From Desulfurobacteriaceae bacterium (GTDB lineage: Bacteria; Aquificota; Aquificia; Desulfurobacteriales; Desulfurobacteriaceae), in contig JAMOTD010000009.1 of NCBI GenBank assembly GCA_027068415.1, forward strand, positions 1 through 64,000: a DNA stretch of 64,000 bases. The letters are read 5' to 3'. Position numbers and translations under genes: made by a program. Below, one piece after another: positions 1 through 7,952 of the stretch (its first letter is position 1; each line of letters starts with the position of its first letter). The notes under the pieces are model-generated. The model had not been told where the DNA came from. It saw only the letters and a program-made list of their open reading frames with translations, and searched no databases.

Positions 1-2
1 AC

Positions 3-296
3 CTTGCGACCCTTATTTCCGTGGTCTTTGTAGATAGATACGAACCTACTACCCAAACCTGCTCCTTTTGTGGACATAGACAGAGAGTTTCTCTATCGGA
101 GAGAACTTTTAAGTGTCAGAGTTGCGGCAGAGAGATAGATAGGGACGTTAATTCAGCGAGAAACATACTGAGGATAGCGGTAGAGAAGGTTAAAGAAGAA
201 GGAAAACTCCTAAAAACCCTACCCGTGGACTGGGGGGAGGTTAAGCCCGTGGAGTGGGGTTTTTCCCACGATGAAGCGGGAAGCCCCCGACTTTAG
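3..296 (+). CDS. tnpB: TnpB RNA-guided nuclease, C-terminal part (5' end outside window)
   Basis: The reading frame is open from base 3, so the gene starts upstream of the window. The visible part begins with the conserved VVFVDRYEPTTQTCSFCGH stretch. A four-Cys zinc ribbon follows (CSFCGH ... CQSCGRE), then IDRDVNSARNIL, which supplies the last RuvC acidic residue. This is the canonical C-terminal end of IS605 TnpB, the ancestor of Cas12 nucleases that cuts DNA at sites matched by an omega RNA. The stop codon (294-296) lies in the loop of the element's terminal hairpin, so the coding 3' end and the RNA scaffold overlap. Whether the gene is intact cannot be judged here. Confidence 0.9.
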   Translation, partial: LATLISVVFVDRYEPTTQTCSFCGHRQRVSLSERTFKCQSCGREIDRDVNSARNILRIAVEKVKEEGKLLKTLPVDWGEVKPVEWGFSHDEAGSPRL

Positions 297-303
297 TCGG
301 GGG
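254..303 (+). ncRNA. Probable 3' scaffold hairpins of the TnpB omega RNA
   Basis: Two consecutive stems are visible: GTGGG/CCCAC (254-258 with 265-269) and CCCCCGAC/GTCGGGGG (284-291 with 296-303). They overlap the last codons of tnpB. In characterised elements the right-end RNA (omega RNA) is made from this place and its guide is the flanking DNA just past the right end. By position the guide here would begin shortly after base 310. Expression of the RNA is inferred, not seen. Confidence 0.5.
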
Positions 304-494
304 AGGAAGTCATAAAACAACGGATAAATTTGTCGGGACAACCGTTTCCCTTAATTTTCCGTGTTGTTGCATCTTACTGAGATTTATCTATTAACGAAAA
401 AACCATCACACACAAAATACAGACCGCAAATCCCTACTAATTCGGATTTTATAAAATACTTGAAATCTTCTAAAACTTTAGCCGGAGTAGAGAA

Positions 495-2285
495 ATGAAA
501 AGAACTCTCCTCGGGAACGAGGCAATTGCCTGGGCACTCCTTTACGCCGGCGTTGACGTAATGTCGGCCTACCCGGGAACCCCCAGCTCCGAAATTATGG
601 AAACCTACCAGAAATTGGTTGAGCAAATGAACCTTCCGGCCTACGGCCAGTGGGCGACCAACGAGAAAGTAGCCTATGAAACCGCTTACGCCGCCGCAAT
701 AACCGGCAAGAGGGCCGCCTGCGGAATGAAGATGGTGGGCCTCAACGTCGCTTCGGATGCCCTCATGAGTAGTGCCTACATAGGAAATAAAGGAGGCTTT
801 CTTGTTATTTCTGCCGATGACCCTGGTTTTTACAGCTCCCAGACCGAGCAGGATTCCCGCTACTTTGCAAAGTTTGCCAGAATTCCAGCCCTTGACCCTT
901 CAAGCCCTCAGGATGCCTTTAGATTAACCGTTTTAGGAGTTAACCTTTCTGAAAAATTTGAAATCCCCGTTCTCCTCCGCCCGGTTCTGAGGGTCTGCCA
1001 CGGAAGACAAATTGTTGACATTCCGGAATTTGAGTTTAAGGGAAGGAAGGGAGAGTTTGAGAGGAACATAGAGAGGTGGGCTGCCGTCCCGAGGCTCCCG
1101 AGACTTAAACAGGGCTACCGGCTCCTTGATAAACTTGAGGAGATTGCTAAGTGGAACTACGAGAACCTTTTAAAGCCGCAGATAGAGAAGCTGGAGGGCG
1201 GAGAGCTCCTCATAATCGCCTCGGGCACCCCTTACTCCTATGTCTTGGAAGTCCTTGATGATACGGACCTAAAAGCAGACCTCCTGAAAGTTGACATGCC
1301 GACTCCCCTCCCTGCCGAGCTGTTAAAAGACCTTATTTCCTCCTATAGAGAGGTAATTGTTTTTGAGGAGACCTACCCCCTAATTGAGGAGCAAATTCGC
1401 CACCTTGGAAACGTCAGAGGGAAATTGACCGGCGACGTTTACAGAATTGACGAGTGTACCCACGAAAGGGTTGCAGAAGCCCTTAAAAAGAGAGGCTTTC
1501 TAAAAGAGAATATCTACAAGGGGGCTGAGTACGAAGGGGAAGTTCCCCCGAGGGCTCCTGCCCTGTGCCCCGGCTGTCCCCACAGAACTGTTTTCTACGC
1601 AATGAAACGGGTCTTTAAAAACAGTGCGATTTATCCCTCTGACATCGGCTGCTATACCCTCGGCCTTAACCAGAAGGCCGTTGATACGGTTCTCTGTATG
1701 GGAGCATCAGTGGGGCTCTCCTGCGGTTTTTCAAAGTCTGTTCCCGAAAAACCGATAGTTGCAACAATCGGAGACTCAACCTTCCTCCACGGAGGAATTC
1801 CACCTCTGATAGACGCCGTTGCAAACCGTCACAAGTTTATCCTCGTAATTCTTGATAACAGCACCGTTGCAATGACCGGCCTTCAACCGACTCCTGAGAG
1901 AATCGGAGACGTCAGTATTCCCAAAATCGTTGAAGGTTGCGGCGTTAAACCTCTTATTCTTGATTATGACGGGACAATAAAGAGTACGATTGAGTTTTTT
2001 AAGAAAGTTAAAGAGACTTACGAAAAGGCTAACGGTCCTGTGGTCGCAGTAGTCAACGAGTTCTGTACCTTTGATAAAGAGAATGCAAAACTTCCGGGTA
2101 AATTTGCAAAAGTTAATCAGAATAAGTGTACCGGCTGCGGCCACTGTATAAACGACTTTGGCTGTCCGGCCTTTGAGTGGAACGACGAAGGCAAAGTTGA
2201 GGTTAACCCCTACTTCTGCGTAGGTTGTGGAGTTTGCCTTTCAGACCTCTGCCCCTTTGACGCCTTTGAGGAGGATAAAAGATGA
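495..2285 (+). CDS. iorA: Indolepyruvate:ferredoxin oxidoreductase, alpha subunit
   Basis: This 596-residue protein has the full family layout. The N-terminal pyrimidine-binding domain starts GNEAIAWALLYAGVDV with AYPGTPSSEI. A CPGCPHR motif lies near residue 357, and the thiamine-diphosphate site GDSTFLHGG...LDNSTVAMTG near 425-455. Two [4Fe-4S] ferredoxin clusters (CTGCGHC and CVGCGVCLSDLCP) occupy the last 55 residues. The enzyme oxidatively decarboxylates aryl pyruvates to aryl-acyl-CoA with ferredoxin as acceptor, or runs in reverse for amino acid synthesis. The start is ATG 495 with GGAG upstream, and the gene overlaps iorB by ATGA. The nearby phenylacetate-CoA ligases fit aryl-acetate recycling. 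Confidence 0.95.
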   Translation: MKRTLLGNEAIAWALLYAGVDVMSAYPGTPSSEIMETYQKLVEQMNLPAYGQWATNEKVAYETAYAAAITGKRAACGMKMVGLNVASDALMSSAYIGNKGGFLVISADDPGFYSSQTEQDSRYFAKFARIPALDPSSPQDAFRLTVLGVNLSEKFEIPVLLRPVLRVCHGRQIVDIPEFEFKGRKGEFERNIERWAAVPRLPRLKQGYRLLDKLEEIAKWNYENLLKPQIEKLEGGELLIIASGTPYSYVLEVLDDTDLKADLLKVDMPTPLPAELLKDLISSYREVIVFEETYPLIEEQIRHLGNVRGKLTGDVYRIDECTHERVAEALKKRGFLKENIYKGAEYEGEVPPRAPALCPGCPHRTVFYAMKRVFKNSAIYPSDIGCYTLGLNQKAVDTVLCMGASVGLSCGFSKSVPEKPIVATIGDSTFLHGGIPPLIDAVANRHKFILVILDNSTVAMTGLQPTPERIGDVSIPKIVEGCGVKPLILDYDGTIKSTIEFFKKVKETYEKANGPVVAVVNEFCTFDKENAKLPGKFAKVNQNKCTGCGHCINDFGCPAFEWNDEGKVEVNPYFCVGCGVCLSDLCPFDAFEEDKR

Positions 2286-2815
2286 GGTATCAGATAGTTT
2301 TAACCGGAGTCGGCGGGCAGGGAACGATTTTCCTCGTGAAGCTCCTTGCCCAGTGTGCCCTGAATAGGGGGCTTGACTTTATCGGAACCGAAACTCACGG
2401 AATGGCCCAGAAGGGGGGAACCGTTATCTCCTATCTGAAAATCGGGGACTTTAAAGCGCCTCTGGTCGGCAGGGGAAGGGCGGAGCTCCTCCTCGGCCTT
2501 TACCCGACCGAAACCCTCCGCTTCCTTTACTACCTGAAGCCCGAAGGGGTTGTTGTGACCAACGTGGAAAGCGAGGAGTTCCCACAGCTTCCCTTTAAAA
2601 CCTACACCGCCCCGGCCTCAGAGCTTGCGGTTAAGGGAGAGATTAACCCTAAATCCTTAAACGTTTTCATGCTGGGTTACGCAATGGCCGTAGTTAAGGA
2701 CTTCCCCTTTACGAAGGAGGAGGTTAAGGAGGCCATCTACCAGCTCAACCCCCGCTTTGCTCCCGCTAACGTTGAAGCCTTAAACAAAGGCTATTCCTAC
2801 GCTCTAAATGGGTAA
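2282..2815 (+). CDS. iorB: Indolepyruvate:ferredoxin oxidoreductase, beta subunit
   Basis: The 177-residue protein matches the gamma-type domain of 2-oxoacid:ferredoxin oxidoreductases. It begins with the glycine-rich GVGGQGTIFLVKLLA segment and continues with GTETHGMAQKGGTVISY, the most conserved block of IorB. It pairs with the alpha subunit encoded four bases upstream (overlapping ATGA) to form the heterodimeric enzyme. The length is typical and there is no sign of damage. Confidence 0.93.
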   Translation: MRYQIVLTGVGGQGTIFLVKLLAQCALNRGLDFIGTETHGMAQKGGTVISYLKIGDFKAPLVGRGRAELLLGLYPTETLRFLYYLKPEGVVVTNVESEEFPQLPFKTYTAPASELAVKGEINPKSLNVFMLGYAMAVVKDFPFTKEEVKEAIYQLNPRFAPANVEALNKGYSYALNG

Positions 2816-3275
2816 AGGACCGAAACTTTTTCTAACAACCTACTTTACTCTGGGGTTGGTCGGCCCCGTTCTCTCCTACTTTTCCCTTCAGGGGGTCGGT
2901 TTCTCACCTGAAAGAGCTCTCCTCTACTCACTTTTAACCTTCCTCTTTGACGGCCTTTCTGTCCTCTTCTTTGCCCTCTACATTAAGAGGAGGTGGGGAG
3001 GGGAATGGGAGGGAGCTCTCGACACCTCAACCCTCGTTTACCTTCCCCTCTGGCTCTTTGACTTCTTTGACATCAGCCAGAGCTTGCGTCCCTTGAGTAA
3101 CCTTGCACTTCCCCTTTCCCTCTACCTTATTTACAAATCGGGGAAGGAGAGGGTTCCCTTTAAAGAAATCCTCTTGGGTGAAACTCTCTTTCTGGTTCTT
3201 TACACCTTGAACGGCTTAACCGCAGAGCTTATCGCCTCAAGCCCGCTCTTTAAAAGGCTTTTAGGGAGTATTTAG
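2808..3275 (+). CDS. Small integral membrane protein, unknown function
   Basis: I do not recognise this 155-residue protein. It has about four strongly hydrophobic segments separated by short charged loops, with basic stretches such as KRRWGGEWEG after the second segment, so it is a polytopic inner-membrane protein. Its ATG lies inside the end of iorB (8-bp overlap), so it is co-transcribed and translationally coupled with iorAB. A link to substrate movement for the oxidoreductase is possible but unproven. A strong hairpin follows the stop codon. Confidence 0.7.
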   Translation: MGKGPKLFLTTYFTLGLVGPVLSYFSLQGVGFSPERALLYSLLTFLFDGLSVLFFALYIKRRWGGEWEGALDTSTLVYLPLWLFDFFDISQSLRPLSNLALPLSLYLIYKSGKERVPFKEILLGETLFLVLYTLNGLTAELIASSPLFKRLLGSI

Positions 3276-3286
3276 CGGAGAAGAGG

Positions 3287-3306
3287 GGAGGGGGAGCTCT
3301 CCCTCC
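3287..3306. terminator. Hairpin between convergent transcription units
   Basis: GGAGGGGG-AGCT-CTCCCTCC forms an 8-bp stem with one G-T pair. It sits between the stop codon of the membrane protein (3275) and the end of the minus-strand permease pseudogene (3310). No long T-run follows on either strand, so the call rests on position and stem strength. Confidence 0.45.
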
Positions 3307-3309
3307 GAA

Positions 3310-4401
3310 CTACCTGCTCATTAGGACAATTACCTCAAGCATGATTCCGACAGAGGGGGTGAGAGCCAAAACCGGCCAAATTAAGGTTTTCAGTAGCTGG
3401 CTCTCGTCCTTCCCCTTTAAGCCTACCAGTGCGGCAGCGTTTGTAATCTTTGACGGGATTATTGCACTTGCAACTCCGCCGGCAACGGCGTGAGCTCCGT
3501 AAACTGCCGTAAAGGTTGAGGAATAGTAGAGTAGTATCCAAAGAGAGGCGGCTTTAAAGAGCTCGGCGTCAATTTTTGTCCTCTCCTAATTACCTCTTTT
3601 GCAGAGAAAGTTTTGTAGAGAAAGTATGAGACCACCATTGTCGCAAATCCGGAGATAACTCCGATTACCTCAACCGGCAGGATTTTTGTAAAAGGTCAAA
3701 ATTAAAGCCGTTAGCGAGAAAATGAGCCCTGCGACCGTTGCCTGAAGCCAGTTTTTCTTTATTGCCTCCCATCTGCCCGCGAAGTAGAGCATCATCAGGG
3801 CAAAGCCGACCGAAACAACGGGCAGGAAAACGGTCATGTGCTGGGTGAAGCTCCAGATAAACTGTTCAACGTTCTCAATTCCGAGAGGCCTAACCCCGAA
3901 GGGGCCCCAGCAGACAACCTTGGCGGGAATTGTAATCGGAATTGAGAGGAGCGCAAAGGAGGTCAGAGGGTCGTAGCAGAGAACGGAGATTGCAACCGCC
4001 GCTAAAGGTGAAAATCCGAGGGCAACGAAGAGGGGCGGAAAGAGTGCCGGCATAACCACACCGAGAGAAGTTGCTTACAAGGCTTCCGCCCCCAATTCCT
4101 ATAAAGAGGGTCTGCTGGGTTTTGTCCTTCGTAATTGAGAGGATTGTTTTGACCAATTCGTCAAGAGCTCCCGACTCCTTCATTATAAATATCATCAGCA
4201 TCGTAAAAGCAACGGCAAAGGTGATTGCGAAGGCCTTGATGATTCCGTAAATGCTTGTCCCAAAACCACTTTCCAAGGGGTTTTAAAGTAGGTGGCCGCA
4301 ACTACCGCCACCGCAAGCCAGCCGACAACCGACATAAAGACTCCGGAGCGTGAAAAGAAAAGCATTCTAAGGAGGACAATTAAAATCGGAAAGAGAGCCA
4401 T
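3310..4401 (-). pseudogene. Lactate permease (LctP family) remnant with four frameshifts
   Basis: Read on the minus strand, four frame changes split one recognisable transporter. The pieces are an N-terminal membrane segment ending VVAATYFKTPWK; FGTSIYGIIKAFAITFAVAF...KESGALDELVKTIL with IGIGGGSLVSNF; SLGVVMPALFPPLFVALGFSPLAAVA through the middle; LPVEVIGVISGFATMVVSYF; and a clean C-terminus with AVYGAHAVAGGVASAIIPSK and PSVGIMLEVIVLMSR before TAG at 3310-3312. The shifts fall near 4270, 4070, 3690 (an A5 run) and 3580. Residue order and hydrophobic pattern match L-lactate/glycolate permeases. The remnant is shorter than the usual 500-residue family, so internal segments are lost too. It lies at the promoter-distal end of the paaK/ACT unit. 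Confidence 0.8.
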
Positions 4402-4427
4402 AAAGATGCCCGCCTTTACATCCTCCT

Positions 4428-4874
4428 CTACCTGTAAACTTCCACGGCTTCAATGAGCTTAATTCCCTGATTTAAAAGGGCTTCAACGGCTTTTTCAAAC
4501 TCCTCATCTTTAACCTTGAAAAAGAGAATCGCCCTTTCGGAGCTCCCTGCGTATGCGTAGGTGTACTCAACGTCAATTCCCTCGTCTGCAAGGACTTTAA
4601 CCACCCTGTAAAATCCGCCGGGCTTATCCTCAACTTCTACGGCGAAAACGTCGGTTTCGTTTGCGGCAAAATCCTTTGAAACCAAAATCGCTTTTGCCTT
4701 TTCCGGGTTGTTTACGACCATCCTCAGAATTCCGAACTCGGAGCTGTCTGCTAAAAAGAGTGCCCTGATGTTTATGTCTGCCTCAAGGAGAGCTCCCGCA
4801 ACTTCTGCCAATCTCCCCCTTCGGTTTTCAAGGAAAACCGAAATCTGCTTTACCGCATACTTACTCTTTAACAT
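4428..4874 (-). CDS. Tandem ACT-domain protein
   Basis: The 148 residues form two ACT domains, about 8-70 (KQISVFLENRRGRLAEVAGALLEADINI) and 78-145 (DVFAVEVEDKPGGFYRVVKVLADEGIDV). The glycine/leucine turn typical of amino-acid-binding ACT folds is present. There is no catalytic domain. Proteins of this type are often encoded beside phenylacetate-CoA ligase and indolepyruvate oxidoreductase genes, as here. The gene follows paaK by 9 bases on the same strand. A role as sensor or allosteric partner responding to an aromatic amino acid is inferred from family and context. Confidence 0.85.
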   Translation of the reverse strand: MLKSKYAVKQISVFLENRRGRLAEVAGALLEADINIRALFLADSSEFGILRMVVNNPEKAKAILVSKDFAANETDVFAVEVEDKPGGFYRVVKVLADEGIDVEYTYAYAGSSERAILFFKVKDEEFEKAVEALLNQGIKLIEAVEVYR

Positions 4875-4883
4875 GACACCTCC

Positions 4884-6185
4884 CTAAAGGTTTAGCTCCC
4901 TTTTGTCAATAATCCTCTTTGCTTTCCCCATGCTTCTTTCAAGGGTTTTGGGCTCAACAAGTTTCACTTTGGCGTTAATAAAGAGATTGTTTAGGAGTTC
5001 CTCCTCTAACTTCTTCTTTAATCTCTCCAGCGTTCCTACTCCATCCGTTAAGAGCCTTTCGTCAACCTCAACCCATACCTCTAACTTGTCTAAAACTCCC
5101 TTTTTGTCAACAACTATCACGTAGTTAGGAGTAACTCCCTCAACCTTTGTTATAACGTGCTCAACCTGTGAGGGGAAAACGTTAACGCCGTTAACGATTA
5201 ACATGTCGTCGGCCCTTCCCTTAATGCTCTCCATTTGGACGATTGTCCTTCCGCACCTGCAGGGCTCCCTGTGAAGGACGGTAATGTCCTTTGTTCTGTA
5301 CCTAATCATCGGAAGAGCCTGCTTTGTAATAGTTGTTAGTACCAGCTCTCCTTCCTCTCCGTCTGGTAAAACCTCCCCCGTTTCGGGGTCTATAACTTCG
5401 GGAATGAAGTGGTCTTCAAAGACGTGAAGTGAGCCGTGCTCACAGCTTGCGGCAACCCCGGGGCCGATAATCTCTGAGAGGCCGTAAACTTCAACGTACT
5501 GAATTCCCCAGCTCTCGGCCACAGTTTTCTTTAAACCTTCCGACGCCGGCTCGGCTCCGAAAAATCCCGCCCTCAGCTTAAAGTCCTTCTTAACGTCGTA
5601 CCCCTCCTCTTTCGCAACTTCGTAAAGGTGAAGGGCAAATGAAGGGGTAGAGCAGAGGATAGTTGCACCGAAATCCTTCATCAACATCAGCTGTCTCTTT
5701 GTAAATCCTCCGCTTGCGGGGACTACCGCCGCTCCTATTGCTTCTGCCCCGTAGTGGAATCCCAGCCCTCCTGTAAAGAGACCGTAGCCGTAGGCGTTGT
5801 GGACTATGTCTTTGGGGTTAACGTCGGCCATCAGTAGAGTTCTTACCATTACCTCCGTCCAGACCCTCAGGTCGTGCTCGGTGTAGCCCACAACCGTCGG
5901 CTTTCCGGTCGTTCCGGAGGAGGAGTGAATCCTCACAACCTGCTCCATGGGAACGGCAAAGAGGCCGAAGGGGTAGTTGTCCCTTAAATCCTGCTTTGTT
6001 GTAAATGGGAGCTTCTGCAGGTCCTCTAAGCTCTTTATGTCTTCCGGCTTGACTCCGGCCTCGTCAAATTTCTTCCTGTAGAAGGGAACGAGGTGATAGG
6101 CCCTCCGAACGGTTTCCTTCAGTCTCTCAAGTTGAATTTTTCGGAGCTCCTCCTTGGGAATGTAATCTTTACCTTTTAATCTCAT
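4884..6185 (-). CDS. paaK: Phenylacetate--CoA ligase (copy 1)
   Basis: This 433-residue member of the adenylate-forming family has the phosphate loop [15 protein letters not shown] at residues 88-102, the [12 protein letters not shown] aromatic-motif region and a C-terminal AMP-binding domain ([20 protein letters not shown]). It activates phenylacetate or a related aryl acetate to its CoA thioester with ATP. It is transcribed away from a second copy at 6264 and leads into the ACT-domain gene. With IorAB it could convert scavenged aryl acetates into aryl pyruvates for aromatic amino acid synthesis, or act in the opposite direction. The direction is not shown by the sequence. Confidence 0.93.
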   Translation of the reverse strand: MRLKGKDYIPKEELRKIQLERLKETVRRAYHLVPFYRKKFDEAGVKPEDIKSLEDLQKLPFTTKQDLRDNYPFGLFAVPMEQVVRIHSSSGTTGKPTVVGYTEHDLRVWTEVMVRTLLMADVNPKDIVHNAYGYGLFTGGLGFHYGAEAIGAAVVPASGGFTKRQLMLMKDFGATILCSTPSFALHLYEVAKEEGYDVKKDFKLRAGFFGAEPASEGLKKTVAESWGIQYVEVYGLSEIIGPGVAASCEHGSLHVFEDHFIPEVIDPETGEVLPDGEEGELVLTTITKQALPMIRYRTKDITVLHREPCRCGRTIVQMESIKGRADDMLIVNGVNVFPSQVEHVITKVEGVTPNYVIVVDKKGVLDKLEVWVEVDERLLTDGVGTLERLKKKLEEELLNNLFINAKVKLVEPKTLERSMGKAKRIIDKRELNL

Positions 6186-6263
6186 TCCCCTACCTCCTTT
6201 ATTTAGAAAAGTAAAAACATTCTATAAAATTGAAACAGAATTTCCTATTTAAAGGGAGCACTA

Positions 6264-7529
6264 ATGTTTCAGAGGAGACTTGAGACTTTGGACAGGGAAC
6301 TGATAGAGAGACTTCAGGTTGAGAGACTCAAGAAGACAGTTGCAAGGATTAAAGAGAAAAACCCCAAGTACTGGGAAAAAATCGGAAAGCCCGAACCCGA
6401 AGACGTTAATTCCCTTAACGACCTTAAAAACTTTCCCTTTCTAACTAAAGAAGATTTGCGACAGAACTATCCCTTCGGCCTTGCCTGCGGTCAGCAGTGT
6501 GAGTTCGTCCGCTTCCACATGTCCTCTGGAACAACCGGGACGCCGGTGGTAAACCCTTACACCCCAAACGACGTTGAGCAGTGGGGAGAGATAATGGCCC
6601 GCTGCCTTGCGGCCGCAGGGCTGAACTACACTGACGTTCTTCAGATTACCCCCTCCTTCGGTCTCTTTAACGGAGGCTTCGGCTTCCACTACGGGGCCGA
6701 GAAAATCAGCTGTTTTGTCGTTCCAATCGGTCCGGGAAGAACTCTTCTCCAGCTAAAGTTCCTGAAAGACTTTAACACCACGGCAATTGCCGGGATAGCC
6801 TCTTACCCCCTTCGTCTCATAGAGGTTGCCAAAGAGGAGGGCTTTGACTTTAGGGAAACGAACCTGAGGGTCGGGATTTTTGGGGCAGAAGTCTGGAGCG
6901 AGGAGATGCGCCGCTACATTGAGAGGGAGATGGGCATTGAGAGCTTTGACATAATCGGAATGACAGAAACGGGAGGGGTCGGCCTCGGGATAGACTGTAA
7001 GGTCCACAGCGGAATCCACGTCTGGGAGGACCACTACGTAGTTGAGATAGTTGACCCCGAAACCGGTGAAGTCCTTCCCGACGGAGAGGAGGGAGAGCTG
7101 GTAGTAACCACCCTGACCAGAGAAGGTCTCCCTCTAATCAGGTATAGAACGAGAGACATAACGAGGGTTCTCTCAAGGGAGAGGTGTGATTGCGGCAGAA
7201 CCCACCTTCGCCTTGACAGGATTAAGGGAAGAACCGACGACATGCTGAAGGTTAAGGGGGTCTGCTTCTACCCCCGCCAGATTGAGGAAGTGATAATGAA
7301 ATACCCCGAAGTCCTTCCCAACTACCAGATAATAATCGGCAAAGTAGAGGGCAAAGACGTTGTTGAGCTGATAATTGAGGCCGAGAGGCAGGACGAGTAC
7401 CTGAAAGAGAGAATAGAGGAGGAGATTTACAGTCTCCTGGGCCTCCATGTAAACGTTCAGCTTAAGAAGAAAGGGGAAATTCCGAGGAGCGAAGGGAAGG
7501 CTGTAAGGGTAAAGAGGTGTGACAAATGA
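6264..7529 (+). CDS. paaK: Phenylacetate--CoA ligase (copy 2)
   Basis: This 421-residue paralogue of the divergently transcribed ligase has the loop MSSGTTGTPVVNPYT at residues 86-100, IGMTETGGVGLGIDC in the adenylation core and GRTDDMLKVKGVCFYPRQIE in the C-terminal domain. It differs from copy 1 in many binding-pocket positions (for example PVVNPYT against PTVVGYT), so a different aryl or acyl acid substrate is likely. It overlaps the following thioesterase gene by ATGA. The divergent intergenic region (6186-6263) is AT-rich and should hold both promoters. Confidence 0.9.
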   Translation: MFQRRLETLDRELIERLQVERLKKTVARIKEKNPKYWEKIGKPEPEDVNSLNDLKNFPFLTKEDLRQNYPFGLACGQQCEFVRFHMSSGTTGTPVVNPYTPNDVEQWGEIMARCLAAAGLNYTDVLQITPSFGLFNGGFGFHYGAEKISCFVVPIGPGRTLLQLKFLKDFNTTAIAGIASYPLRLIEVAKEEGFDFRETNLRVGIFGAEVWSEEMRRYIEREMGIESFDIIGMTETGGVGLGIDCKVHSGIHVWEDHYVVEIVDPETGEVLPDGEEGELVVTTLTREGLPLIRYRTRDITRVLSRERCDCGRTHLRLDRIKGRTDDMLKVKGVCFYPRQIEEVIMKYPEVLPNYQIIIGKVEGKDVVELIIEAERQDEYLKERIEEEIYSLLGLHVNVQLKKKGEIPRSEGKAVRVKRCDK

Positions 7530-7939
7530 GCCCGAAAGAAATTGCAGAGTTTATGCTGGAAAACGATAAAGTTGCAGTATGGCTGAAGGTGGAGCTCTTA
7601 GAGGTTGAGGAGGGCCGCTCAAAAATAGCAGCGGTCGTCAGGGAAGACATGCTCAACGCCGCCGGAGTCTGTCAGGGCGGTGCAATCTTCTCTTTAGCAG
7701 ACTTTGCCTTTGCCCTTGCTGCCAATAGCTACGGTAAAGTAGCCCTTGGAACCAGCTCGAACATCACCTTCGTCAATCCCGCCTTTAACGGAGAGAGGTT
7801 AATTGCAGAGGCCTTTGAGAGGGGCAGAACTAAGAGGAGGGGGGTTTACGAGGTTGAGGTCAAAAAGGAGGACGGAACTCTCGTAGCCCTCTTTACCGGC
7901 GAGGCTTTCATAAAGGACAGGGAAATCACTACCGGATAG
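7526..7939 (+). CDS. PaaI-type hotdog thioesterase
   Basis: The 137-residue single-domain hotdog protein carries the family signature GVCQGGAIFSLADFAFALAANS, followed by SNITFVNPAFNGERLIAEA. PaaI-type enzymes hydrolyse aryl-CoA thioesters and rescue stalled CoA. The four-base overlap with the upstream ligase gene argues that it acts on the same CoA intermediates. Intact and of normal length. Confidence 0.88.
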   Translation: MSPKEIAEFMLENDKVAVWLKVELLEVEEGRSKIAAVVREDMLNAAGVCQGGAIFSLADFAFALAANSYGKVALGTSSNITFVNPAFNGERLIAEAFERGRTKRRGVYEVEVKKEDGTLVALFTGEAFIKDREITTG

Positions 7940-7952
7940 GGAGGTGGAGATA

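Larger units (their letters stand above)
1..313 (+). mobile_element. Right end of an IS200/IS605-family element
   Basis: The window opens inside a tnpB gene and continues into a GC-rich imperfect-repeat end that closes with the perfect hairpin CCCCCGAC-ttta-GTCGGGGG (284-303) and then GAGGAAGTCA. Elements of this family have no terminal inverted repeats but carry subterminal hairpins, which is what is seen here. The left end and any tnpA lie outside the window. The exact right boundary, near 310-313, cannot be fixed without the empty site. The AT-rich sequence from about 314 to 494 holds no gene that I can support and should contain the promoter of the next operon. Confidence 0.75.

Noticed and set aside
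384-626. 80-residue minus-strand frame before and inside iorA
   Set aside because: It overlaps the start of a well-supported gene and has no ribosome site or recognisable motif.
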